From JAGQLF01 sp964437465 (lineage in GTDB: Bacteria; Patescibacteriota; Dojkabacteria; J137), in the NCBI GenBank assembly GCA_964437465.1, contig CAYTGI010000001.1, positions 47,358-111,357 on the forward strand: a stretch of DNA of 64,000 nucleotides, read 5' to 3'. The notes beneath the pieces were generated by a model, which had not been told where the DNA came from, did no database searches, and was given only the letters and a program-made list of their open reading frames with translations. Made by a program: the position numbers and the translations under genes. Of this stretch, positions 34,554-43,355 are shown in pieces; within the stretch, counting starts at the first letter, position 1; each line of letters opens with the position of its first letter.

Positions 34554-35636
34554 ATGAACTTATCTCTAGGAATTGTTGGAATGCCAAATGTAGGAAAATC
34601 TACATTGTTTAACTCATTGACTAAAAACGATATACCAGCTGAAAACTATCCTTTTTGTACAATTGATCCAAATCATGGAATTGTACCTGTTCACGATTTA
34701 AGACTAAATAAAATAGCTGAAATTGAAAAACCTGAAAAAATTACTCCTGCAGTTGTTGAGTTTGTAGATATTGCAGGATTGGTAAAAGGAGCTTCAAAAG
34801 GAGAAGGTTTAGGAAATCAGTTTTTAGCAAATATAAGAGAAGTTTCCGCAATAGTTCATGTTGTAAGAGCTTTTCAAAATCCTAACATTACTCATGTTGA
34901 GAATTCTGTAGATCCAGCTAGAGATATTGAATTAATTAACACTGAACTTATTCTTAAAGATTTAGAAACAATTCAGAGTAGAAAGGGAGCAATCGAAGGA
35001 AAAGTAAGAGCTAATCCAAAATTAAAACCTCTTTCTGAATTTTTAGACAATCTTGAACAACATTTGAGTGCTGGGAAATTAGCTGTAGAGTTTGAAAATA
35101 TAAACAATGATGAAGTTAAGGCTTTGCGAAATGAGCTTTTTTTATTAACAGATAAACCAGTACTTTACGTTGTAAACTCAAGTGAGGGCAATTTTGAAAA
35201 AGATAAGGAAGCTATAAAAGAGATTGTTGGAGATCATAATATCCTTCCTTTAGATATTAAAGCAGAATCAGAGCTAGCAATGATGGATGATGAAGAGAGA
35301 GCTGAATTTATGAGTGAGTTAGGAATTGAATCTTCTGGATTAGATTTATTAACTCAGGAGGCATACGAAATGCTTGGATTAATCTCTTACTTTACCTCCG
35401 GTCCAAAGGAATCAAGAGCATGGACAATAAAAAAAGGATCATTAGCTCCTGAAGCTGCTGGCGTAATTCACTCAGATATTCAAAATAATTTTATCGCTGC
35501 TGACATAGTTTCTTGGAAAGATTTTGTTGAACTTGGAGGATGGACTAAAGCAAGAGAAGTAGGAAAAGTTCAATTAGGAGGTAAGGATTTTGTAATGCGA
35601 GACGGAGATGTTGTTTTATTCAAACATAACGGCTAA
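34554..35636 (+). CDS. ychF: Ribosome-binding ATPase YchF (Obg family)
   Basis: 360 residues, the usual length. G1 is GMPNVGKSTLFNSL, G3 is FVDIAGLVKGASKGEGLGNQ, and the G4 position reads YVVNSSEG (the NxxE of ATP-preferring members). The C-terminal TGS domain is SYFTSGPKESRAWTIKKGSL and AAGVIHSDIQNNFIAADIV. YchF binds ribosomes and acts in stress regulation. A clear promoter precedes it, and the stop overlaps that of the convergent gene. Confidence 0.96.
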   Translation: MNLSLGIVGMPNVGKSTLFNSLTKNDIPAENYPFCTIDPNHGIVPVHDLRLNKIAEIEKPEKITPAVVEFVDIAGLVKGASKGEGLGNQFLANIREVSAIVHVVRAFQNPNITHVENSVDPARDIELINTELILKDLETIQSRKGAIEGKVRANPKLKPLSEFLDNLEQHLSAGKLAVEFENINNDEVKALRNELFLLTDKPVLYVVNSSEGNFEKDKEAIKEIVGDHNILPLDIKAESELAMMDDEERAEFMSELGIESSGLDLLTQEAYEMLGLISYFTSGPKESRAWTIKKGSLAPEAAGVIHSDIQNNFIAADIVSWKDFVELGGWTKAREVGKVQLGGKDFVMRDGDVVLFKHNG

Positions 35637-36244
35637 AGCGATCTGATATATCTAGGAATAGGAGCGTAATTATTTAAAGAGGTATCAAGATTGTTTGATT
35701 CATAAAGATCATATACTGTTTTTTTAAAGTTATAATCTTTCTGAAGCTCATTCTCATTAATCAGTGAGATCGGAGACATTAAATCAGAAAAATCATATTT
35801 TTGTCCTCCTACAACATAATCCTCATTTCCAACTTTAATTGTTCCACTAAATACATAGATTATATTATCTCTAATATAAAAAATTCCTGGTTCTATTATT
35901 TTTGTCAGATTATTTGCAATCTCTAAGTTTAATTTATCATATGACTTTAGAAAAATATCTCCACTAATAATATTTAGATAATTATTCTCATATAGAATTC
36001 GAGCTCCGTATGAAAATACTTCCGTTTGGCCAAATTCTAGGTTAGCATTTTTATTAAGATTAATTATTTTGCTGGAAGCTACTGATATTGTTTTATCTTC
36101 TTCTTTCAAAGTAGCACTAACACCTAAAATTCCATCTGTTTGATTACTATTTATTGTTACAAAAATAGCATAGAGAAAGAAAATAAGCGTTAATGCAAAA
36201 GATAACACTACAACTATTTTTTGCTTAGAGTTAAAATCAGACAT
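35633..36244 (-). CDS. Membrane-anchored protein, FecR-like outer part
   Basis: 203 residues. One N-terminal membrane helix (IVVVLSFALTLIFFLYAIFV) is followed by a beta-rich exterior (ILYENNYLNIISGDIFLKSY, FYIRDNIIYVFSGTIKVGNE) whose repeated strand pattern recalls FecR-type domains. No catalytic residues can be named. It is divergent from ppa (71 bases between starts), with TATACT in between. The role is unknown. Confidence 0.65.
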   Translation of the reverse strand: MSDFNSKQKIVVVLSFALTLIFFLYAIFVTINSNQTDGILGVSATLKEEDKTISVASSKIINLNKNANLEFGQTEVFSYGARILYENNYLNIISGDIFLKSYDKLNLEIANNLTKIIEPGIFYIRDNIIYVFSGTIKVGNEDYVVGGQKYDFSDLMSPISLINENELQKDYNFKKTVYDLYESNNLDTSLNNYAPIPRYIRSL

Positions 36245-36315
36245 ATTTAATTACTGTGTATAGTATACTTACAATAATACATTACTTTCAACTTTAGATT
36301 TTAAAAAATTTAACT

Positions 36316-36900
36316 ATGGCAAATATAGAAATAAAACCTAGTAAAACTATGCCAAATCTATTACACGTTTTACCGGCATACGTAGATGAAGAAGAAAATA
36401 TTATTAACTGTATTGTTGAACTTAACTCTCACACAATAAATAAATACGAGCTTATAACTGAGACTGGTCACTTAAAATTAGATAGAGTTGGATATTCTTC
36501 ACTTTCATATCCTTTTGCTTATGGAGCACAACCTATGACATGGGATGAAGATGGCGACCCTCTGGATGTTGAAATAGTAAATGTAACTGAACCTTTAGTG
36601 CCAGGGTCAATTGTTGAAGCTAGAATTATTGGAATGATGACTTTTGAGGATGGTGGAGAAAGAGATGATAAGGTAATTGCTGTAATTAACGATGATAAAA
36701 GACAGGAGCATATTCAAACATATGAAGACCTTGGAAAATATTTTGTCGAGGAAACAACTTACTACTGGGAACACTATAAAGATTTAAAGAAACCTGGAAC
36801 ATGTAAAGTTTTGGATTTCTTGGGAATTGATGAAGCAAAAGAAATCATTAAGGAATGTATGGATAGGTATGAATCAGACTACAAACCAAAATTTGACTAA
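36316..36900 (+). CDS. ppa: Soluble inorganic pyrophosphatase, family I
   Basis: 194 residues. The active-site set is present: ELITETGHLKLDR, SLSYPFAYGAQPMTWDEDGD (which includes the DxDxxD-type metal ligands through DPLDVEIV), DDKVIAV and YWEHYKDLKK. The enzyme hydrolyses pyrophosphate to pull biosynthetic reactions forward. A strand of 32 further bases of coding sequence in another frame starts before its stop. Confidence 0.95.
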   Translation: MANIEIKPSKTMPNLLHVLPAYVDEEENIINCIVELNSHTINKYELITETGHLKLDRVGYSSLSYPFAYGAQPMTWDEDGDPLDVEIVNVTEPLVPGSIVEARIIGMMTFEDGGERDDKVIAVINDDKRQEHIQTYEDLGKYFVEETTYYWEHYKDLKKPGTCKVLDFLGIDEAKEIIKECMDRYESDYKPKFD

Positions 36901-37159
36901 TGGTGAGCAGGATAATGAAAGTGTAGAGATTGAGCAAGAATATGACCCTGTTAGTGAAGTATTATAATTTTTAGAAATTAACACTCAAGGAATAACTAAT
37001 ACTGAATCGAATAAATTAAGAGATATTGCTACTGGGAAAGTAATTCTATCAGGAGTTGGTATACCTGCCGTCCCAATAATGGCCTATTCTCGTATAGTAT
37101 CAGTATGGGTTGCAGAAAGATTCAATTTACTTGAAAATAAAAAGTACAAAGGGATGTAA
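36869..37159 (+). pseudogene. Small gene with an in-frame TAA between ppa and the glycosyltransferase
   Basis: ATG 36869 opens a frame of 97 codons ending at TAA 37157-37159, broken once by TAA at 36965-36967. Before the stop it reads MNQTTNQNLTNGEQDNESVE and an acidic stretch; after it, FLEINTQGITNTESNKLRDI and a hydrophobic segment GKVILSGVGIPAVPIMAYSR. The continuous frame on both sides suggests one gene with a nonsense lesion, an acidic N-terminus and one membrane-like segment. No family recognised. Confidence 0.5.
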
Positions 37160-37161
37160 AT

Positions 37162-37902
37162 ATGAAAAAATATAGAAAATTATCATTTGTAATCCCAGCG
37201 TATAACGAAGAGGATAATATTGAAAATATATTGACTAAACTAGAAAACATAGATTTCGGCTTAGAGAAAGAGTATGTAATTATTAATGATTCTTCAAAAG
37301 ATAAAACAGCGGATATTTTAAAAAAGTATGAGGGTAAACCAGGATATGAAATCTTACATAATGAAAAGAACCTTGGGAAAAGTCAAAGTGTAAGAAAAGG
37401 AATTATAAAAACTACCGGTGATCTAGTAGTAATTCAAGATGCAGATTTGGAGTATGATCCAAAAGACTTACTTCTATTTGTTAGTAGATTTCAAAATACT
37501 AATGTTGATGTTATTTATGGCAACAGGTTTGGAAAGAATAATAAAATAATCTATATTCAAAACTGGTTAGGAAACACATTCTTAAGCATTTTCTCAAGCA
37601 TCTTTACTGGTTTAAGGTCAGGTATGTGGATTAGAGATATGGAAGTTTGTTATAAGATGTCTAAAGGGGATATTTTTAGAGAGATTGGTGAAACTATCGA
37701 ATCAAAATCTACGTTTGGGCTAGAGCCTGAGATGACTGCAAAGTTTTCTAAATATAGACTAGATGGTAAAAAACTTAAATTTGCTCAAATCCCAATTTCA
37801 TATAACCCTAGATCATTTGAAGAAGGTAAAAAAATGAATGCTTTTAAGGATGGCTTTAAAGCTTTAGGAGAGATCATTAAATTTAACTTATCAAAAAGTT
37901 GA
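37162..37902 (+). CDS. Family 2 glycosyltransferase (polyprenyl-phosphate sugar transferase type)
   Basis: 246 residues, one GT-A domain: LSFVIPAYNEEDNIENIL, then NDSSKDKTADILKKY, NEKNLGKSQSVRKGI and the DxD region VVIQDADLEYDPKDLL. VIYGNRFGKNN matches the dolichol/polyprenyl-phosphate mannose or glucose synthase subgroup. There is no C-terminal membrane domain. It would load a sugar onto a lipid carrier for GT-C enzymes such as the membrane protein at 14531. It starts two bases after the broken small gene. Confidence 0.88.
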   Translation: MKKYRKLSFVIPAYNEEDNIENILTKLENIDFGLEKEYVIINDSSKDKTADILKKYEGKPGYEILHNEKNLGKSQSVRKGIIKTTGDLVVIQDADLEYDPKDLLLFVSRFQNTNVDVIYGNRFGKNNKIIYIQNWLGNTFLSIFSSIFTGLRSGMWIRDMEVCYKMSKGDIFREIGETIESKSTFGLEPEMTAKFSKYRLDGKKLKFAQIPISYNPRSFEEGKKMNAFKDGFKALGEIIKFNLSKS

Positions 37903-37948
37903 CATCAGAATCTCTTTCAGGCAAATTAAGTTAGAGATAAACATATGC

Positions 37949-38797
37949 ATGGAATCAATTCTTGAATCATATTTAGTTGCTACTGTAGTTGCTGTCACAT
38001 ACTTTTCTCTTTGGTACCTATTTGCATTGGTGAAGAATAACATTAGTGTAATCGATATTGGTTGGGGAATAGGATTTATAGTTGTTGGATTAGCTACTCT
38101 TCTTTATAACGATAATCTTAATAATGCAACATTATTGATGTTTAATTTAGTGCTTGTTTGGGCTGCTAGACTTTCATTACATGTGACAATGAGGCAATGG
38201 CATCATGGAGAAGATCCTAGATATTCTGAATTAAGAAAAAAGTGGAAAACAGATATTTGGTGGAATGCTTATATTAGAGTATTTATGGGCCAAGCTTTTT
38301 CACTATTAATCATTTCTTTCCCTATAATTGTCGTAAACTCATATGCAACTGATCTTGAGAACTTCTTGTTACCATACATAGGAGCTACAATCTGGAGTTT
38401 TGGATTTCTATTTGAATTTTTCGCTGACTACCAGCTTTATAAATTTAAAAATTTAGATGTTGATGAAAAGAAGAAGCACGGATGGAGAGGGAAGGTAATG
38501 AAATATGGTTTATGGAGCTACTCTAGGCATCCAAACTATTTTGGAGAAATTCTAATGTGGATTGGAATTTACATTTTTGCAATAAACTATCCTCTTGGAG
38601 TTTTTGGCTTCATTAGTCCACTATATTTGACTATAGCTATCATTTTTATTACAGGTGTTAAGAGAGTAGAAGCTAGATATGAAGGTAATAGAAATTACCA
38701 AAAGTATAAAAGTTGTACAAGCATGATTGTTCCACTTCCTCCAAGAGAAACCGATATCAGTAAGAATGCCAAGAAAGATCTTAGTCTAAGCCTTTAA
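37949..38797 (+). CDS. DUF1295 membrane protein (steroid 5-alpha-reductase-like fold)
   Basis: 282 residues with six to seven membrane helices. The family signature is IDIGWGIGFIVVG near the N-terminus, then HHGEDPRYSELRKKW, and near the end GLWSYSRHPNYFGEILMWIG with the RHPNY motif that binds NADPH in the reductase and ICMT families. Ends in a polar tail. The substrate in bacteria is not known. The 3' end overlaps the convergent helicase gene by 17 bases. Confidence 0.9.
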   Translation: MESILESYLVATVVAVTYFSLWYLFALVKNNISVIDIGWGIGFIVVGLATLLYNDNLNNATLLMFNLVLVWAARLSLHVTMRQWHHGEDPRYSELRKKWKTDIWWNAYIRVFMGQAFSLLIISFPIIVVNSYATDLENFLLPYIGATIWSFGFLFEFFADYQLYKFKNLDVDEKKKHGWRGKVMKYGLWSYSRHPNYFGEILMWIGIYIFAINYPLGVFGFISPLYLTIAIIFITGVKRVEARYEGNRNYQKYKSCTSMIVPLPPRETDISKNAKKDLSLSL

Positions 38798-41700
38798 TAA
38801 CTATATTTGGTTTATCCGGGAAATTCAGATCTCTTATATTCTTCATTACTTCATTAATAAGTAGTTTGAGTTTATCTACATCCTGTTTTGTAATTTCGAA
38901 AGATCTTTTTGTAAACTTGCCTTTGTCCTCTCTTAGAAAATCTAACTGGACTTCCTTAACATTGTATTTTTCTGAGCTAAACTTATTCTTAGGTTTAAAT
39001 TCTGAATCTAGCTCGGTGAGTAATTTGTAAAAAACTAGCTGTCTCCAATATTTCCCATCAGAATCTTTAGTTTTTCCTTTTATTTGATTTTCTGACTTCT
39101 GTTTAGCTGTTTTAAAGTCAACAATTCTTACTGAATTTGTTTCTTCATTAATCATTTCTACTTTGTCTATTTTTCCAGTCAGTCGTATATCTCCACCATT
39201 TTCAAGAGGTAAAATTACATTATGGAATCCAAAATTATATTCAGCCTCAATAGGAAGCTCATAAATATTAGATTTGACATAATAATCGTAATATTTTCTT
39301 AAAATTTGCAACCCCTCCTCCATTGTTTCTAGATAATCTTCATCTCCTTCAAACTCTTTTTTCAGAACTGCTTTATAGATATTCTCTAGTTCCTCAAGTT
39401 CTACTTTACTTACATCTTTTATTTCAATTAATTTCTTATTTAAAAATTCTAGAGAAGCATGAATCCCAGTTCCCATTGCGATATGCTTATTCTTAGCTGT
39501 TGGTATCCTTATTAAATATCTTTCTTTAAATAGTATTGGTGATTCTAAATAATCATTTAAAGCTGTTGGACTTAGAGAGAAAGCTTCAATTCTTTTCTTC
39601 AAGAACTCTTCCTCCTGTTTTGAGTACGGTTCAGTTGAAGGAACGCTTAAAAGCTTTTCAAGATCTTCTATTTCAGTCTTATGGTCTTCAGGGCCGAAGA
39701 AATTAATATTTTCTTTACCGATTTCATCAATGAATTGACTTGTTGCTTGCTTCTTATTATCTTCAGCTGTCTCTAAATTGCTTTTTGTAAATATGACTTT
39801 GTTCTTAGCTCTTGTAATCGCAACAAAGAATAACCTTCTCTCATCCTCGAGTCTTAGTTTTTTCTCATCGTCTACATCGTAGTAATTGTTATATATCTCG
39901 GGTACTAAAAGATCAGTCGGTTTTCTAGTATTTCCCCAGTTATTTTGAGTTAAATGGATAATAAAAACATATTCAAACTCAAGACCTTTAGAACTATGAG
40001 CAGTTAGCAAGTTAACACCATTTGTATTTTCAGAGTTAACTTTATTAATTGAATAGTTGTTTTCTATAATTAGGTCAATATTATTTAATATTTCAGAAAG
40101 AGAAATATTCCTATTTATTTTTTCACTAGACTTAACAAATTCTATAAAACTAATTAGAGATACTACATCGTCAAAACTTTCAGCTTCTGGTATAAAATTA
40201 AAAAGCTTGATGTCATTAATGATATTTAATATTAGATTTGAGATATTAATATTTGATGAATCTCTATGCCATTTTTGTAGCATATTTGAAAATTCGTAAA
40301 TTTTGTCTTCTTCTTGTTCAACATTTAGTACTTTTTCAACAAAGCTAATCTCCTCCTTTCTATTTTCAAGGACTAAATTATATAAATCCACAACCGGAAT
40401 TTTGAAAAAAGGAAATAGCATTACTCTGTAAAGATCCTCATCAATATTTTTATTGTAAAGATTTATAACCCTTAATAGCTTTATAAAGTTGTTTACAGTG
40501 CTGTTATTTAATATATTGTCTGAGCTTTTATGATCAGTTTTTATATCATATTTAGCTAAAACATCATTTATGTCGTACCCATGGGCATTTTTTCGGTATA
40601 TAACTGCAATTTCTGAGGGATCAACTCCATTATTAATTAAGTTTTGGATTTTATTTGCTATAAATATGTATTCATCTTCTTTTTTATCAAACTCATGAAA
40701 ATCTATTTGTTCATCATTGTCTTTAAAGTGAGCAACAAGATCTTTATCCAAAGTCTCAATCATTCTTGTTAGACGTTGTTCATTATTTTTAATTGTTGAC
40801 GAAGCAATATCTAATATTTTTTGAGTGGATCTATAATTAAGATTAATAGCAATTGTTTTTACATTTTTATAGGTAGTGTTGAACGATAAAATATTTTCAA
40901 GATTTGCACCTTGAAATCTGTATATCGCTTGATCATCATCTCCAACTACAAAAAGATTAGGAGATTCGTCATAGCTACATAGCCATTTTAAAATTTCATT
41001 TTGTCCTCCGTTTGTATCTTGGTATTCATCTACTAATATAAATTGATACTTTTCATGGAACTGTGCTCGAAATTCTTCATTTTCTTTGAGCTCGTCCCCT
41101 AAAAATAAAATCATATCTTCGTAATCATAAAACCCCTCTTCCGTAAGTTTTGATTGATAAAGGCCATACACTGTAGCGAGTTCATAAATATGCTTTAATT
41201 TTTCTAATCTTTTCTTCCATTCAACTGTTGGTTGACCTTTTCGATTTAACTTTGGATTATTATTATGCTCATCAATAAGTTTAGAAACTCTTTCTCTTAA
41301 CTCCTCGTAGTTAAGACCTTCTTTTTTTAATGTTTGAATTGCTGAGATTATGTCTTTTTCTTTTGCGTATTTATTGTAAAAAGGCTTTAGGTAATCAAGA
41401 TTCTCTGCTGTATCTATACAATCTCTAACTATTTTTAATCTAGAAACATCATCAAGTTGAATTAGATCTCTTGAGAATGAAAAATTCTCTGGATAATCCT
41501 GAATCACATTATTAGCGAAACCATGAAAAGTATTTATAGTTACTTTATAAGCTTCTGTTCCAATGAATTTTTTTAATCGTTCACGCATTGCAGTCGTTCC
41601 TGCCTCTGTAAAGGTGAGGCATAGAATATTTGAAGCATCAGTATCAGTTTCTTTTAATAAGTTAGCAATTCTCAACGCTAATATCTGAGTTTTGCCAGTT

Positions 41701-41804
41701 CCAGGACCTGCAATAACCATAACAGGACCGTATATTGATTCAACAGCCTCAAGTTGTTTTTTATTTAACTCATTTTTTGCTTTAATAAAGACTTCTTCGT
41801 TCAT
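38781..41804 (-). CDS. UvrD/AddA-type superfamily 1 helicase with C-terminal RecB-like nuclease
   Basis: 1007 residues. Helicase motifs: Q-motif LNKKQLEAVESI, Walker A VIAGPGTGKTQILALRI (about residue 31), LTFTEAG, INTFHGF, FILVDEYQDTNGGQNEIL, VGDDDQAIYRFQGA, NYRSTQKIL, LLTAHSSKGLEFEYVFI and RRLFFVAITRAK. The C-terminal PD-(D/E)XK nuclease has GTGIHASLEFLN, RLTGKIDKVEMI and VRIVDFKTAKQ. This is the layout of AddA/RecB-type repair helicases in one chain, without a nearby AddB or RecC. It would process double-strand ends. Confidence 0.93.
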   Translation of the reverse strand: MNEEVFIKAKNELNKKQLEAVESIYGPVMVIAGPGTGKTQILALRIANLLKETDTDASNILCLTFTEAGTTAMRERLKKFIGTEAYKVTINTFHGFANNVIQDYPENFSFSRDLIQLDDVSRLKIVRDCIDTAENLDYLKPFYNKYAKEKDIISAIQTLKKEGLNYEELRERVSKLIDEHNNNPKLNRKGQPTVEWKKRLEKLKHIYELATVYGLYQSKLTEEGFYDYEDMILFLGDELKENEEFRAQFHEKYQFILVDEYQDTNGGQNEILKWLCSYDESPNLFVVGDDDQAIYRFQGANLENILSFNTTYKNVKTIAINLNYRSTQKILDIASSTIKNNEQRLTRMIETLDKDLVAHFKDNDEQIDFHEFDKKEDEYIFIANKIQNLINNGVDPSEIAVIYRKNAHGYDINDVLAKYDIKTDHKSSDNILNNSTVNNFIKLLRVINLYNKNIDEDLYRVMLFPFFKIPVVDLYNLVLENRKEEISFVEKVLNVEQEEDKIYEFSNMLQKWHRDSSNINISNLILNIINDIKLFNFIPEAESFDDVVSLISFIEFVKSSEKINRNISLSEILNNIDLIIENNYSINKVNSENTNGVNLLTAHSSKGLEFEYVFIIHLTQNNWGNTRKPTDLLVPEIYNNYYDVDDEKKLRLEDERRLFFVAITRAKNKVIFTKSNLETAEDNKKQATSQFIDEIGKENINFFGPEDHKTEIEDLEKLLSVPSTEPYSKQEEEFLKKRIEAFSLSPTALNDYLESPILFKERYLIRIPTAKNKHIAMGTGIHASLEFLNKKLIEIKDVSKVELEELENIYKAVLKKEFEGDEDYLETMEEGLQILRKYYDYYVKSNIYELPIEAEYNFGFHNVILPLENGGDIRLTGKIDKVEMINEETNSVRIVDFKTAKQKSENQIKGKTKDSDGKYWRQLVFYKLLTELDSEFKPKNKFSSEKYNVKEVQLDFLREDKGKFTKRSFEITKQDVDKLKLLINEVMKNIRDLNFPDKPNIVIKGLD

Positions 41805-41883
41805 ATCACATTCTTATACTTCACATTTCATGGTATCATCGTTATTATTAAGAGTATATCATTTTGGTGTAGATATAAAACTG

Positions 41884-42900
41884 ATGGAAGAATTTAATAA
41901 AATCATCCAAGAAATTAAAAAAAAGATTGATCAATCTGTAAATGAGGACGAGCTTACAAATCTCTGGAGAGAGTATTTAGGTAAGAACGGAGTAATTAAA
42001 GATTTGATGTCAAAAATCTCTGAGGTACCAAAAGAGAAGAAGAAAGAGTATGGTCAATCTGTTAATGAACTCAGAAATGAAGCTGACAAACTAATTAATA
42101 GTGCAAAAGAATCTATTCTCAAAGGAGCAAATCAAGAGTACTTAAATGAACCCCAGGCAGAGATAACGTATGAAAAAATAAAAGTTGGACACCTCCACCC
42201 ACTAACTGAAACTATTAACGAGATAAATAATATTTTTAAAAGACTTGGATATAGTGTCTATGATGGGCCGGAACTAGAAACAGATGAATATTTATTTCAA
42301 AGATGTAATCTACCTCTAAATCATCCAGCTAGAGATCTTCAGGACTCTATCTTTGTTGATGAACCAAATGTTCTCCTTAGAACTCAGACTTCATCAGTTG
42401 AAGCTCATGCTCTTGAAGATCTTGAGCCACCTTTTAAGATAGTTGTTCCAGGAAGAGTTTACAGAAACGAAAAAGTAAATAAAAGTAACCACTTTCTGTT
42501 TCACCAATATCAATTAGTTTGTGTACAGGAGAAAGTCAGTATGAGTGAACTTTTTGCAACAATTACACATATGTTTAAAGAATTTTATGGTGATGATGTA
42601 AAGATTCGATTTCGAAATAAATATTATCCTGAAGTAGAACCTGGAGCTGGAGCAGATATGTTATGTTCTTTCTGTCATGGTGATGGTTGTGTTGTATGTA
42701 AGAAACGTGGTTGGTTAGAGATGGCAGGGTGTGGAATTATACATCCAAATATGATGAAAATGGCTGGTCTAGATACAGATAAATGGCAAGGATTTGCTTT
42801 TGGGTTTGGATTAGATAGATTAGCAATGACCAAACATAAGATTAGCGATATTAGAACACTTCTTGGGGGAGACCTAGCTTACAAGCCCTATGTTGTATAA
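41884..42900 (+). CDS. pheS: Phenylalanine-tRNA ligase alpha subunit
   Basis: 338 residues from ATG 41884; an upstream extension to 41692 only overlaps the helicase gene. The N-terminal coiled coil is followed by the class II core: HPLTETINEINNIFKRLGYS, GPELETDEYLFQRCNLPLNH, PARDLQDSIFV, LLRTQTSSVEAHALED, GRVYRNEKVNKSNHFLFHQY and the final GFGLDRLAMTKH. A CxxC pair (CSFCHGDGCVVCKKRGW) lies in an insertion before the last motif. pheT is not adjacent, although the alpha2-beta2 enzyme needs it. No T-box could fit in the 79-base leader. Confidence 0.95.
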   Translation: MEEFNKIIQEIKKKIDQSVNEDELTNLWREYLGKNGVIKDLMSKISEVPKEKKKEYGQSVNELRNEADKLINSAKESILKGANQEYLNEPQAEITYEKIKVGHLHPLTETINEINNIFKRLGYSVYDGPELETDEYLFQRCNLPLNHPARDLQDSIFVDEPNVLLRTQTSSVEAHALEDLEPPFKIVVPGRVYRNEKVNKSNHFLFHQYQLVCVQEKVSMSELFATITHMFKEFYGDDVKIRFRNKYYPEVEPGAGADMLCSFCHGDGCVVCKKRGWLEMAGCGIIHPNMMKMAGLDTDKWQGFAFGFGLDRLAMTKHKISDIRTLLGGDLAYKPYVV

Positions 42901-42903
42901 ATT

Positions 42904-43215
42904 CTAATTCATTATGGAATTAATTTTTAGTTTTAATTCTTCTGCACTGAGATCTTTAATTTCATCAGACTTAATTATAAATACAAGATCATAATTTTTT
43001 TCGTATGAATTAATAAACCAATGTTTTATTTTTCTTCTAATCTTATTTCTAACAACTGCTTTCTTGTTAACCTTTTTCGAAATGATAATACCAATCTTAG
43101 GTAAGCCATCAGAAATAGTTGCTTTAACATCAAAAAGTTCAGATCTAAGTCTTTTCCCAACTGTCATGACTTTAGATATTTCATTCTTATTTAATCTTTT
43201 TTCTTTTGGAACCAT
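42904..43215 (-). CDS. rnpA: Ribonuclease P protein component
   Basis: 103 residues. After a basic start (MVPKEKRLNKNEISKVMTVG), the RNR signature is KKVNKKAVVRNKIRRKIKHW, with upstream IGIIISKKV as in other RnpA proteins. It binds the P RNA and helps mature tRNA 5' ends. It converges on pheS and is not next to rpmH or yidC, its usual neighbours. Confidence 0.92.
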   Translation of the reverse strand: MVPKEKRLNKNEISKVMTVGKRLRSELFDVKATISDGLPKIGIIISKKVNKKAVVRNKIRRKIKHWFINSYEKNYDLVFIIKSDEIKDLSAEELKLKINSIMN

Positions 43216-43276
43216 ATGGAATTATACTATTCGAATAGGATAATTTGAGCATTTTCTGATAAAATTAATAGGTTTG

Positions 43277-43331
43277 TTCATTTACTGAGAGCTTTTTTAA
43301 GTTTTAGTAAATGAATAAGCCAAACGGCTTA
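43277..43331. repeat. Inverted repeats between rnpA and the beta-CASP gene
   Basis: A perfect ten-base inverted repeat TTCATTTACT (43277-43286) / AGTAAATGAA (43306-43315) around 19 bases, followed directly by hairpin TAAGCC-AAAC-GGCTTA (43316-43331). They lie upstream of both divergent starts (43215 and 43356) and could be an operator or RNA structure. Confidence 0.5.
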
Positions 43332-43355
43332 AAATATATTTATTAAATTTTACTG

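Noticed and set aside
41805..41883. T-box leader upstream of pheS.
   Set aside because: The leader is only 79 bases and no T-box core sequence is present.
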